A DNA stretch of 64,000 nucleotides. Origin: Pterois miles. Its lineage: Eukaryota; Chordata; Actinopteri; Perciformes; Scorpaenidae. Position numbers and translations under genes: made by a program. This document shows, one piece after another, positions 25,966 through 38,600 of the stretch (position 1 is the first letter of the stretch; the number at the start of each line of letters is the position of its first letter). The stretch covers positions 4,311,501 to 4,375,500 of the forward strand of contig CAMQGK010000328.1 of NCBI GenBank assembly GCA_947000775.1. Reading direction: 5' to 3'. The notes beneath the pieces are model-generated. The model was not told the DNA's origin and searched no databases. It saw only the letters and a program-made list of their open reading frames with translations.

Positions 25966-26207
25966 TTTTTTCCTTTGACTATGGAGACCCAGACTGTGAC
26001 AACAATGGGAGTCGTGACGTGTCACGTGACCGAGCAGAAACTACTGCACATATAGGACATGCGCACTAGGGTCTAGTAAGACCCGGAAGACCCCAGAAGA
26101 TCTGGGTACTTTTCCAGATGGAAGTCAGACCATATTGACTTCACTACTGAACAACTTTCATAGGAATGACTGGGGCCCTGCCTCCAATGCTGGATCTCTC
26201 AGGATCT
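25655..26207 (+). repeat. Direct repeat of a roughly 225-bp unit (two copies)
   Basis: Units at about 25655-25880 and 25978-26207 share ctatggagacccaga, tactgcacatat, agatggaagtc, ttgacttca, actttcataggaa and ggggccctgcctcca in the same order. Divergence is moderate, so the duplication is not recent. The origin is unknown. Confidence 0.75.
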
Positions 26208-26643
26208 TTCCAATTTCTACCATCCATTTCATATGTCATGAACATGGGATTAGTTTCTAAGACAGTCATTCATTGACTTCTGTGTGACTGAAAGATGGAA
26301 AAATCTCAGTGTTGTCTGACTGTTTCTGGACAGACTGGCAAACTGCTAATGGCTAATGCACCTCTTTTTTCATCCCACCTTTCTTCATCACTCCTTCATC
26401 ACCCCCAGAGGAAAATGCTGTCATAGTAGTACTCTCTTTCCTTGCCTTCCTCACTCTTTATCTCTCTTCTGTCATTTCTCTTCTCATCCCATTCAATTTT
26501 CCATTTTCTTTCTTTATCCTTCAACTTTCCCCCTTGTCCTCCATGCCTCTACTCCCCCCACCCCTACACCCACCACCACCCAGCCCCCTCCCACAGTGAC
26601 AGGCCTCGCTGTATAGCTGATATGAAGTGGCATATTATCCCGG

Positions 26644-26645
<2 letters not shown>

Positions 26646-26714
<69 letters not shown>
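26646..26714. repeat. (TG)n microsatellite, 69 bp
   Basis: Uninterrupted TG run. Confidence 0.97.
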
Positions 26715-26716
<2 letters not shown>

Positions 26717-28234
26717 AGACAATGTGTGTTTGTGTGTCTGTCTGGCTTGTGGCTGATAAGACGTCTTACTCTTATCCTCCCAGACAGACCTGTGTCGCTG
26801 TGACGGTTCACGGGCCACACACAAACTCGCATACATACACACAGCTGCACACAGACACATAAGCACACACACGTTGATACATATGCACATACGTATACAC
26901 ACGTCGTCTTCTTAGGATGTTAGATTGAAAACCATATGGTGGAGCTGTGTGTACATGTTGCCTGTCCCAGATATCTGATGATTCTGTCTTATTAAACTCT
27001 TAGTCTTTCTGCTTCACTGGCAGAAAGCCTGTTAACACTCTGCACAGCACTAAAGACTCTGAATGTGCGCCTCTCTCTGTGTGTATGTGTTCCTTTGTGT
27101 TCCTCTGCATGGTAGAGAGGCTGTCATAAGGCTGCTTTATTGAAAACACTTGTCATGAGAGGGTAAGAACAGACGAGAACAGGCGGAGAGAGCAAGCGAG
27201 AGAGGAAGATTTCTTTTTCTCAGAGTTTTGTCTCGCCTTGTTTGACCCGAGGAGAGTGCTCTTGTGGTCAAGTGCGAGTCCTTGTTAGGTAAAGCTACAC
27301 CTAGAAATAACCAAACTTGTTATGAATTATTGAATTTTGTTAACATACTGTTTTGAAAGCATTTAGATCTCTAAGGAATGTCAAGTTATCACCACAGTCT
27401 CTTTGCTGCTCATTCGCTCAGCCAAACACAGCGGCACCTGGGAGACGTTGACCACAGAGCAGTGTTATAGATGTAGCTGCAGGACGATGTGGTGGGGTGG
27501 TGTTTAGGGGCTGGCATCCCTCATCTCTTTTGGCTTTGTTGATTATTAAAGCAGGTCATACACCGCACAACTCATTTTAGAGTTTGGTTTGCTTTGTCGG
27601 GGGTCGTTTTGCGTGCAGGGGGACTGAGGACCAGTCAACCGTCGGACAGTCGGATGAATTTCTGACATGTCGGGCCATCCACTATTATAGATACAGTAAA
27701 ACGTAGCTTGCTAACCTCCAATTCTCTTTGCAAAATGGACAAGCCATACTGTCCATATCTTCTAGCCATCTGCGACGTTTCAGTAGACAGGATGGCACAG
27801 ATAATAAAGGCATCACATTTCTACCTTGTTAGCATTGTGACCTGCACAGACCTGTGCTAGCAAACAAGCTTTACCTGCCTCGGAGCTTTCAAACTAATCT
27901 TTATCCAGAACTGCAGAAGCTGATGGGCCATGTTTATTTTTTTCTGCTTTACATGTACAGTGGGAGCACATAAATCGTGAGCTTTGGCTTTATGTCGCAA
28001 ACAATCTACTGGTACAGTAGGAATAGGAATTACATGACAGTCTAAAATTGTATGGTATATCAGCTTTAGGTAAAAAAAAATCCATCTGAAAGTGAAAGTC
28101 CCAAAAGAAAAAGTTAGAAAAGTGCTCATCCTCCTCCGCCCGATTGCATCGAGATTTATTATGAATTACAGCTCTGTCTAAGCTTGCCTGTCTAGCTGAC
28201 AGGTTATTTATGGCCCCAAAATAAGTTATTAAAT

Positions 28235-28250
28235 ACACACACACACACAC

Positions 28251-28301
<51 letters not shown>
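28235..28301. repeat. (CA)n microsatellite with one interruption
   Basis: CA run broken once by AA at about 28250. Confidence 0.97.
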
Positions 28302-28303
<2 letters not shown>

Positions 28304-29036
28304 GGCAATGCAGTAATATAACATGATGAACTGAAGCAGTTTAGCATAAAGCTGTAGTCAGGATAAATGCTAAATGCCATTTGCTGTCAGACCTGGTCTC
28401 TTTCTCTCTCCTTCTCAATTTCTCACTTTTTCTCCCGCTCTTTTTCTCAACGCCTTTTTTGTCTTTACTGTTTTAACTCTTTTGGAAAGTCGCTTGATGT
28501 CACTGGAGTGACAGTAACCACAACGGACAGCAGTACAACTTTAGCATTTTTACACAAGGGAGGTATTTGTTTTGGTATCGGTGGTGGCCAGCAACTGTTA
28601 ATTCAGATTTTTTTTTCTAACAAAAATAGTGAAAGAAAGTTTGTCTTTACTGCAGATTTCATCCAAACAGACCCCAAACACAGCCAAACTTTAATCCCCA
28701 TTTTACATTGCCAGTCGCATACAGTGATGGGATCAGCAGCTCTGCTATCGCTGCAAACTCTTCATCAACAGATGAACACGAGCACACACTCACATCATTA
28801 CCTCGGTATGGCATTTTGTGTTGATGTACAGTAAACCAAACAAATGGATAAATGATTTTAAATGCCAACATTTTTTAGCTTTGTGCCAGGGGAATGTGAT
28901 CTCGAATCAAACTAGTAAAATCCAAGTGCTAAATCTAGGACCCATCGTATGTCATCAACTGAGTCATCAGAGAAGTAGTGTTGCATAGCCAAACCTATAG
29001 ACACAGCGCTGGAGAAAGGTCTGGCTGCACAAACCC

Positions 29037-29295
29037 GATTAATCGCACGATGAATCACCATGAATCACCATGAATCAGAAATTAATCGCACACTATCTGT
29101 TTAAAATGTACCTTAAAAGGAGATTTGTCAAGTATTTAATACTATTTAATACTTAATAACATGGGAGTGGGCAAATATGCTTGCTTTATGCAAGTGTATG
29201 TATATATTTATTATTAGAAATCACATTAACAACACAAAACAATGACAAATATTGTCCAGAAACCCTCTTAGGTACTGCATTTAGCTAAGTGGCTT
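29037..29295 (+). mobile_element. taatcgc-family dispersed repeat, copy 1
   Basis: It starts gattaatcgcacgatgaatc and contains taccttaaaag, tcaagtatttaatac, acatgggagtgggcaaatat, acaatgacaaatattgtcca and ggtactgcattta. The same series occurs at about 45948-46395 and, inverted, at 63160-63545. This is probably a non-autonomous DNA transposon; the class is not assigned. Confidence 0.6.
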
Positions 29296-30435
29296 ATGTT
29301 TTATTGCACTTTTTATTGCACTTCTTCAATTTGTCTTTATATTTCCGAGTACTGGAGACATTTTCTTAGCTGTCTTTGCTACGAGAGGACCTACAGTGTC
29401 TCCTTGGAGCAGGAAATAATACAACTTGTGGATTATGACTATATAAAATTGTGACAAAATCTGTTAAACTGAAAAAGATTTGCATCCCAGAGTTGACAAC
29501 CCCCCAGCTGGAGCACCTGATTCTGCTGCAGTTGGAAGTAAACAAGGAGAGTAAGGGAAGGCTCTTTGAACTATGGCTGCTGACAGATCATGTCTTTAAT
29601 GAGGAGCTTGATTTGTAATGATTGTTGCGTCCCTTGTTTCAACTGAGCAACTGGTGGTCACTCCCCTTCCCAGCTGTTCAGATTATTGACCAGCCAATTA
29701 GTTTCACCAGCCGAGCTCAGAGCGAGATATGATTAGTGCAGCTAGCTCACCGTTTCCCTCGTGAGACTGACACCACTTTGCAGTTGGCAGTAAGACAGCC
29801 GTAACTTGCTGTGACGTTACAGAAGAAGTTACATTACTGTCATCACAGCCTGCAGTGCTGAGTGCTGGGGGTGGGGGGGTTGAAGCTTTAATGCATGCAT
29901 TTCTTTCCAGGCAATAAAGCAAGAAAGGTTCTGGACAGCAGCTTTTCAGTAGTGGCTTTATTGCCGACTCATTCTGAAATGAGCGCTTTAGTCAGTATGC
30001 CAGCCCATTCAGATCTAAATGCTTATAAAACCAAGGTTGTGATAAAATGGTAGTGCAAGTGTCTACTGGTCATTATGCAAGATGCTCGCAGGATGTCATG
30101 TTATACAATGTCTTCTCTCAGCACTCAGGTTTTACAATATGTATGAAGAGAAATCTTAACAAAAGCCACATTAAATCCATAGAGGCAGCCCTCACATAGC
30201 AGCAGTCTCATATCATTCTCCTCCATGTCAAATTTATCGCTCATGGAAAATAACTACATGCTTAACAGCCCTACTTTTCCCACACATTGCACACCCCTCT
30301 CAGTTTTTGGCAGCATAATTTCCTAAGGTAAAATGCTATTTTAAGTCAACTATGAGTAATCACTGTTTCCTCTGCATATTCAAATTAGTAATAATTTCTC
30401 TCTTGTGGGGGAGAGGAAGACTCAGCTGTGTGAGT

Positions 30436-30443
30436 CATTCAAC
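30436..30443 (+). repeat. Left 8-bp target-site duplication
   Basis: cattcaac, matching catttaac at 31069-31076 in 7 of 8 bases. Confidence 0.65.
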
Positions 30444-31068
30444 TGGGGATGCTAATTTAAAAAAAAAAAAATGTTTTTAACTGATAACCAACCCTCGTTA
30501 ACCAATTATTAACCATTAACAAGATTTGTGCCTCACATGCAGCAGTGGCCAGCTGCAGTACATGAGCACAACAGACAACTGAATCAACAGTTCACTGTCA
30601 ACAGAGCTATTGTAGCCACGGTGCACAGACATGCAGCCTCTTTCCCAGTAAAAGTCTGCCACACCACTGCCTCACTTACTTTAGTTTAGCAGGTTGTCAG
30701 CTGTGTGTCCGCTCAGATAAAGCTAGCGAGTGTCCAACAGACCGTGTGTGTAGCGGCGGTGAGAGTGGGTTTGTTGGTGGTGTTATAGCTGTTAACATAG
30801 CTGTAGCAGTGTGTACAGTTTATTTGTTGGTGAATAAATGCTACGAGGCTACAAGCTACAACTCCTCAGCTGGAAGTCCTGAGCAAACTTCCTGTATCTG
30901 CTTCGGCTCTCTCTTAAGGTGGACCAGGTTTTCTCCTGACCGTGACGAACTGCTCCTCTGTTTTTCAGAGCCTTTCAAGTAATTATTAAGATTTCTTTTA
31001 ACCGCTAACGTTAATTGGGTAAAATGCTTAATGTTTATCAGTTAAGCGGTTGATTTTTAATGTCCCTA
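30444..31068 (+). mobile_element. hAT-like non-autonomous transposon, full-length copy (625 bp)
   Basis: It starts tggggatgctaatttaaa and ends tttttaatgtcccta, forming short terminal inverted repeats. It is flanked by 8-bp duplications (cattcaac / catttaac), the size made by hAT transposases. Inside are gttaacc-rich ends and a cacaccgt-type central block. The longest open frame (78 codons) does not resemble a transposase, so the element would need help in trans. Other members are at 16904, 18086, 22375, 25235, 43285, 45808 and 59849. Confidence 0.75.
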
Positions 31069-31076
31069 CATTTAAC
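31069..31076 (+). repeat. Right 8-bp target-site duplication
   Basis: catttaac, the partner of 30436-30443. Confidence 0.65.
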
Positions 31077-31261
31077 TAATCAAACACTTTGTGTTGGACC
31101 AAAAGCTTAAGAGGTTGTCACCAAATAATAGTTTGTATCTGAATAAAATAAATTAAATCATATAGGCAAGTAAGTTGAATTTATTTAAAAAAAAAAAAAA
31201 AAAACATTGAAGGAATCGAAAAGAAATTAAAGAGACAGACAGACTAGACAGTGTGAAACAG

Positions 31262-31475
31262 TTGGGGCATCTGTGGCCCAGAGGGTAGAGCAGACCGTCC
31301 ACCACTTGAAAGGTCGGTGGTTTGATCCCCGGCTGTCCTGAAGGCTTAGTCATCGGTGTGTGAATGAGTATTTAGATTAGATCCTGATGGGCGAAGTTGG
31401 CACATTGCATGGCAGCCTCTGCCATCAGTGTATGAATGTGGGTGAATGCTGACAAAAATCTAAGATTAAAGACAA
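31262..31475 (+). mobile_element. tRNA-derived SINE (second type)
   Basis: The head has an A-box-like gtggcccagagggtagagca and a B-box ggtttgatccc at 31319-31329, spaced as in tRNA genes. The body is unrelated to the SINEs at 40821 and 53457. No acceptor-stem pairing was seen, so this is not a tRNA gene. Confidence 0.65.
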
Positions 31476-31554
31476 TTTTGAAAAATTAGTGGTATTTTCT
31501 TTTTAATCTTTAAGGGACATGTAATTTAAACTTAATACTTAATAATTTATACTT

Positions 31555-31830
31555 CTGATGAACATAATTCAGTCAATCTTATATCCATACATGTAAGTTA
31601 TATATAGTATAGTTTCCTTTGTTAATACCTTATTTTGAAAACATGTATATGCTTCTGCTACCTTTGCCAAGTCCGTTAGCTTTTCAGCTCTGTTTTCTTT
31701 ATACATCCATGTTCAGCTCCATTGGGGCTGTTTGAATGCATTTAACATAAATGTCAGTATACGGGTACTCTACAGTTGACACAGATGAGAATGACAGCTG
31801 GTTTGAGCGCACTTTACTGGAGTACGATTA
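31555..31830 (+). repeat. Dispersed repeat, copy 1 (partner at 41190-41690)
   Basis: It shares ttaataccttattttgaaaa, catccatgttcagctccat and tgaatgcatttaacataaat with the downstream copy, in the same order and orientation. The class is unknown. Confidence 0.7.
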
Positions 31831-34800
31831 ATGTATGTGTGGTGTTTACCACTTTGGATTTAAAATGTGAGTGCACGTTGTATCCATGCAGACCCTCTGC
31901 CATTTACTGCTTTGCCATTTTGGCTCCTTGCGGATTGTTTTGGTGACGATATGCAACAGATATGACGTCATGTTACTCAGACTACAACAATAAAAGCGAA
32001 TGAAGCATATACATTGATTCTGGCATTGTAAAAGTTGAATTGATTTTTTTTTTCCACCCCAAGTTGCACCACAATGAATGTGAACATATTGTTTATAAGA
32101 AAATAAATTCATCCCACAAACTGCACTCTATCCATAGCTGTAGGCAGCATATTTACCTGAGGTAATTTTCTATTTTAAGGTAACCCATATGTGTAGTTAG
32201 TGATACCTTCGCACAATGAAGTCAGGTGTACTTGTGATATTTTTGGAGATTCTCATTCAAAAGCTGCTATTCCTCCATGTGTAATAGGTCTAGTGAGACT
32301 TAATCCTCACCTAAGCAGAAGCAAATAATAGATGTGAATGGCTTATAAGGCCAATTAGGAGCACATTAAGCTCACAGTTGTTAGGCACTAATACTAGTGT
32401 TAGTTGCAAAGGCTAATGAGGTAGCACACTAGGCCAGTTGCACTTGTATTTCTAATATGCTTGTAATTGCATTGCGTGCCGACTTTAACTGGTAAAAATT
32501 ATCCCTGCAGGCAGATTGATACAGTGTGCAGTTGCAGAAAGCTACAAGACAGACAGACAGAGGTGTGAATGGAGGGTTCAGAGCTAAAGGTCACACAGTA
32601 GTGACACACAGCACACCTGGGAAGCAAAGAAGAGGAAGGCAGCTGACCTGGTAGTCAGACAGGCTCACAACATCATGACCTTTACTGAGCCCAAACCCCT
32701 CACTTCCATGTCATCTCTGTCTTTTGCTTTACACATTTTACACCTAAGCCAGCAGTTGTGTCTCACTGTCTCTTCTTTTTAACACCAATTATTGTTGTTA
32801 CATTACTGTTGGCAACAGTTGTGGATTCAGGTTAGTCTACCCTCTGTACCTGGCAATAAGGATGTGGCATAGACTTTTTCTACTTTTTTATTGGACAGTG
32901 TTCCCTAGCGGTTAGGCGAAGATGATTATTGAAACTGAGGAGTGAGAGAATTGGAAATGCGTTTGCTTTTTTGATGAATTGTATTTTGACTAGGCGAGCC
33001 TCTCATATGTGAAATAGTCTTGCGTTTGAGTACGTGTGACACAGCTTAACGTAAGCAAGGGATGACAGAGTAGTACATATCCCTAATCTGCAAGGAGGTG
33101 GGATGTTCTGCCACATCCCCTTTTTCATCTAACAAGCTCACTGTAGCTGGTGTTTTTATTTTGTACCTTTCCTCCCTGCAATATTTAAAAGGCATCTGCT
33201 GACAAAAAAGCTCAGGAAAACAGTCCCTGTCTTAAGGCTATAGGAAGCTAAAGATCCTTCACAGTATTACCCTTACAACGAATAGACTGGTGCAAAGCTT
33301 GTAAAGCAGTATTTTTTTACTAACTAATGCCCAACTTTAGCTCAGAGTGAAAACTAGCTTTGTTACCTGGTTGTTGATGGAGATCAGCAGCTGCTTGGTC
33401 ACGATTATTGTATTAGTTTCCTCCTCATCTCCCCCCTCAGAATAAACTGCATCTTTCTAACATGTCCTTATTACACAGCTTTATTGAATACTCGATTTTG
33501 ATTGGTCAATAACAGCGCTCTACGGCTTTGTTATTTCTTCATAGCAGACCGTTGCTATGGACACAGTTTGGCTCTCAGACTCTGGCGGACTATATCTGTG
33601 TCAAATAATTGATTTCTTAAGTAAATAAGTCAGGGTGCCGCTTCGCCCTGTCAGAGTTTATTTCACAATAAAGACCGGCTTGCTTTACATTATCCCTTAA
33701 TTATTCATCTCTCCATCTTCTCTTTATTTCTCTTTTGCACTTTTAGGCAATCATATGCTAATGATACCCTTTAATTGCTGAAAAATCTTTTAAACACACA
33801 CTTTCATAGCCTCCTTGACTGAAGTCCTAGAGTATATTTTTCTCTCTAATTTGATGTAAGATGGAATAAAAAGGATGTGGTGGTACATCAAGCTGTGCCT
33901 CTTAATACACTCATAAATAATTTGAAGCTGAACACTCATTGCATTGATGATGACCACTTTTCACGTACAGTCCGGTTAGAGTGCGACCCCAAACCTGCTG
34001 AGCCTCGAGTTTGTGCGATTACTTAAACACTCGTGGATAATTCCTCCAGGAGTGGCAAGTTGAAATATTTTTGTTTTGTATTACTTTAGCCCACTTCAGA
34101 GTAAGAGGAAGAGTGAGCTGAAGTAAAGATAATAAGGCACAAAACGACTTGATGGTAAGATGTCCCCTACATCTTGATGAATTAGTCATTGTGTCGGGGA
34201 GATGAAGGAGCCCACATATTGGCTTTGTGTTCTTTCCAAATTCAAGAAAATGGCTCTTTGCTGCAACCAACACATCTCCAGGGCTTCATTTGTTTCCTCT
34301 CTCTTTTATTTTAAAGATTCACAGTCATTTTCAAACTGGTAAATACATTGGTCTTTATTTCCGAAAATTGGTTTTGATTGTTTTGTTCCTTTCTTTTACC
34401 AAGGGCAAAAAAGTATAATGTTGTTATGGTGCTTTCTAAGGTGTGATTGTTTTGACCTGAATTAGAAAATGTAAAGGAACATTACATTGTACGACCTTCT
34501 CTAGGTTTAAAGTCAGTTATTCCCATAAATGTGTATCCATTGTACTGGCTTTGTGGAGTATTAACATGCCTGTGGTTCCTACCCTTGCTTCCCTTGTGCC
34601 TGGCTCAAGGGTACCCCAGAGTTTGCTTTACAAGACAGAAAAAGCCTGTCTGACCTCCCTTCCATGCATAGATGTTCCTGCCGAGCGCCTTGAGGAATTT
34701 GAATTATTTTTCAAATCCTGTCATGCACTTTTTAAAATTAAATTTTCACCTGATGTTGACTGCTGTGAGCTTTCGTGAAATCCCCCCAACAAATGTAAAT

Positions 34801-35229
34801 CCTTGAGGAAACTAATTTACACCCAAATTTGTTTTGCCTTGCTTTTTGCCAGATAATCATACTTTCCCTTTATAACATGCTTCTGGCTACTAAAAAGGAA
34901 AAAAGTAAGGACACCATTTTTTAATTTTTGTTCTTGGATCCGTACAGAAATGCAATAGGCTTTTTTATGTATTTATGTATTGTGTTGACCAGCCCTCGTG
35001 TGAAGACTTCTCCACATTTGTGCATCAATAAACATGTGACTGATCATGTACATGGACGGTGTGGAGCTTGAAATGAAGTAAACTGTCACATAGTAATATC
35101 ATCTTTGCCCATTAACCACTGGGAAAAATAGCATCAACTCAGTGTTGACATGATTTGTTGAACCAATTTACCGCCATAATCATATTTAGTCATGTACGGT
35201 ATTACACAGGTGTAAGAAAATGTAAGTAC

Positions 35230-35655
35230 ACGTGTCGCGATATTATATTTTGCAATACTCGACAATCCGTCAGTGACAGACTGCTTCAGCCAAAGTGTGT
35301 GAGGGAGCGCTATCGTAGGTCCTGCAGCTGTCAGACTCCACAACCAGCACTGCTCCCAGCAGACCACATACACACCAAATACACACTGACAGTATCTGTA
35401 CTGTAATGTACACAGCGACTGTGTAATATCACTAGTACTCAGGTGTTCATACTGTGCAATACTCTCAGGTGAAACTTCAGTACAATAACCGTGCAATAGC
35501 TATTTTTATATTCCCTTCTATTTAAATTGTCATACAGTATTTTATGTCTGTCTACTTTTGCCTAGCTTCTGTTTTGACATTATCCACTGCGCTCCTGTAC
35601 ACTGAAAACTTCCCCACTGTGGGACTAATAAAGGAACGTCTTATCTAATCTTCAG
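35230..35655 (+). pseudogene. LINE reverse transcriptase C-terminal remnant with 3' tail
   Basis: One frame reads VSDRLLQPKCVRERYRRS and, after a one-base frame shift at about 35318, the next reads PAAVRLHNQHCSQQ. Together these resemble the C-terminal end of fish L2-like non-LTR retrotransposon proteins, as I remember them. A 3' UTR-like stretch follows and ends ttccccactgtgggactaat aaagga at about 35610-35640, the tail also seen on the SINE at 40821. It is 5' truncated and dead. The clade assignment is inferred. Confidence 0.6.
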
Positions 35656-35924
35656 AACAGCATTGATTTTTAATAAACCTCTTAAATATACAATGGCCCA
35701 CCAGCAGACCAGGACACTATTCTGTATTTCAGAGGTTGTAGCGGGCTCAATTTAAAGCTAGCTGTAAGTTACTGACATCATATGAAACTACAAAACCTAA
35801 GGAATTCATTGGTACCATGCCATACTTGCATGTCACGAAGGAGGTTAAATTAAGCTCCAAAGTTAAATTTTGGTGAGGAAAAGCTGACATGACCATTTTC
35901 AAAAACTGGGGTGCCTAAACAGTC

Positions 35925-36165
35925 TTTCCAGTTTCAGTGTTCCTCCCACAGTCAGAAGACATGCAGGTTAGGTTCATCGTGGACTCTAAATTGCCTGTGG
36001 GTGTGAATGTGAGGTTGTCTGTCTCTATGTGTCAGCTTTGTGATAGACTGGCGTCCTGTCCAGAGTGTACCCCCACCTTTGCTCAATGTCAACTGGGATC
36101 AGCTCCAGCCCACCCACTCCTCCGCTACCCCGAATGGGATAAGCGGATGACACATGATGGATGCT
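35925..36165 (+). mobile_element. LINE 3'-end fragment, copy 2
   Basis: It has the same motif order as 10215-10485: gaagacatgcaggttaggtt, ggactctaaattgcc, gtctctatgtgtcagc, actggcgtcctgtccagagt, then aatgggataagcggatga. The 5' part is missing. Confidence 0.65.
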
Positions 36166-38154
36166 TATCACTGTAAAGCTGAGACTCTTGTGGATCCATT
36201 GAGCCCAATTGTATTTATGTGTGATGATGCTAGTCTCCAGAGTAGCCATTTCATATAGTGACTTTTTTTTTTTTTTACACAGGTGGTGTGTCTTTATACT
36301 ACGAGTTTTCCTAAAATAAGATTTTGCCTTGCAGTATATTGAACCCTGGCCCTTGTATCAAATTCTTGCCAGTACAGAGCCCTAGGTATTACCAGCATAA
36401 CCTGTATACAATCCCGACACCTGAAACCATAACATTAGCTACATGTCAGTGCTCTGTCACCACATTGAACTGTATTAATTTCTGTCTCTCTTAGTCTCAG
36501 CTACGATGCCTTAAATTAACATATAACTAATGGATTTATTTCACTTTTTTGTGTTTCTTTCTGTATTGCTTTCTGTTTCTTTTACTTTTACTTACTTGGT
36601 ACTTGCCCAGGCGATTTTCCGTCTTTCTTCATTCTTCCTCACCTCATGCTTCCCTCCCCATTTTTTTCATTTACTCTCCTCCCTCCATCACTCGACTTTA
36701 TTGTGGGGAGCACTATAGTGACCATATGCTCCCTGAGTGCTTGCGTCGACTCCCTATTGTTTTTACAGTTGGGCTGGCCCCTTGCCCTGTGTCCATCCCC
36801 AGTTTTTATTGGGATGCCTTTATAACAAAATCAAAGTGCACTGATGCCCCATAACCCAATTGGAGCTCTTTGCTTCCCCAGAGAAATGATATCTGCAAAG
36901 ACGGGGCAAAGAAAAATAAAAGGGAAAGAAGAACAGCGTAGAGGTCAAGCAGAGTGAATAAACAATTAGCCGTGACAGTTCATTGCTATTCTTTGACTGA
37001 TAAAATGTAAGTGGGAAAGATTACACTCACTAGTTTGTTGATTTCATGGGATGACTGCTGTGGGTGTAGTTTGGCCACACCATACAGTGTTTAAAATATT
37101 CACCCATATGCTTCTGTGGGAAAGGTGACTGAGAAATGCTCTTCCCTTCCTCCACAACAACTGTTTTGCTCAGGCTGTAAAAAAACACCAGAGAGCAACG
37201 CTAGAAATGGAACAAAAAGAAAAGCTGTAATTTTAGATGTAACAGATGAACAGGTGAACTGGGACTGTTTTGTGCATTCACTGCAGCTTGGGGTAAATGA
37301 TGGATTTAACCTCTTTGTGTATTGGTTATCATTGCAGCTGAGTGGCTTTCTAGGCACTTCAACCACAGCACCCCTGCATGCAATGCACTAATTTCATTGG
37401 TTAAGGAAAAAAAAAAATTAGCAGCATTAGCAAAGCCTGTTGTGTTTTTATCATTTTCACTCTTTATTTCAGCTTCAGTGTCAGTCTATTCCTAGCTGGC
37501 ATTTAAACCATCTGAAAAAGTTAACTTGATGAAACTCACCTGAACCAACAAACACAAAAGACTTAACAGGCGCCCAAGGGAAAGGAAATGACAGAAGATT
37601 TAAAATCTCACACCATGTTCCTGGGAGGTTTAGAGAGAAACTGTAATCTGTAAGGAACGAAAAAGAAAGGCAGACAAATCTTAGATATTCTATAAACATC
37701 ATGGAGGGTGACGCAACCGTTGGTGCTAATGATGGATAGAAATGATAAAAAATAAAATAAAATAAAATGACTGGAGGCTGACAGATGGGAAGACACGTGG
37801 ACAAAGGCAGTGAGAAAATGCATTTATTTCAAATAATTGTTATTGGGCACATAAGCTGACAAATCCCCACCCCCAACCCCTCCACCGACAAGTCATGATA
37901 TTTCTGGAAATTGCAGATTATGGTCTGACAAAATATGGAGCTGGCAATATGAAAGCATCTTAGCTTGATTCAGTGGAGGTGAGAGATGGAAACAAAGCTG
38001 ACAGGCGAAGTGACTCAAACAGACACACTGTCCAGATATGTGATGGGAGATGTGCTTACATCACACCAGAGTAGCTCTTCTTTCTCACCGATAGGATTTC
38101 ACTGTTCTGTCATCTTTATGTTCCCTCCCTCTCTTGAACTCCTTCCTTCTCCAT

Positions 38155-38600
38155 TAGGGCTGTCACGATTGTCAAGATTTGATTGGACTTTTGATTCAAA
38201 TATGCCATTGTTGGACTGTGGAGTCTTGATTCATAAAGAACAACAGATAATTGTTTTCTTTGCCCTGACAACTGTCATTTACACTTTCAAATTCTTTAAG
38301 AAGAGAACTGAACTCGTTTTTTTATTTAGGAAGTGTTAGACAAAAAAAAAATTAGACAGTCTATAATATGAAATGTTGCATCTTTTCAACACTAATATCT
38401 GTGTGACCCACCTAAGTACATAATCATCACAAAAACAAAGGAGTTCTGCAGTGCATTACAAGTGTGTTGGAATTTTTGTTGTCATTTACTGTCTTTTGCT
38501 TGCACAGTCTGTGTGCGCTGAGAGATGGCGGTCGGTAGTCCTGCTAGCTTGGTACTCTCGCTACCAATATCAGCTGCTGTGATTCAGTGTTGAGCTGAAT
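38155..38600 (+). repeat. hAT-like repeat beginning gggctgtcacgatt (ends uncertain)
   Basis: The left end gggctgtcacgattgtcaag resembles the ends of common fish hAT elements. The right boundary is not defined. A near-tandem pair of gatgtcaatatagagtc / gatgtcaatatacagtc lies further on at about 39060 and 39150. Confidence 0.35.

Noticed and set aside
37116..37391. 91-codon open frame as a possible small protein
   Set aside because: There is no recognisable domain and no splice or promoter context. It lies inside an intron, and the length is expected by chance.
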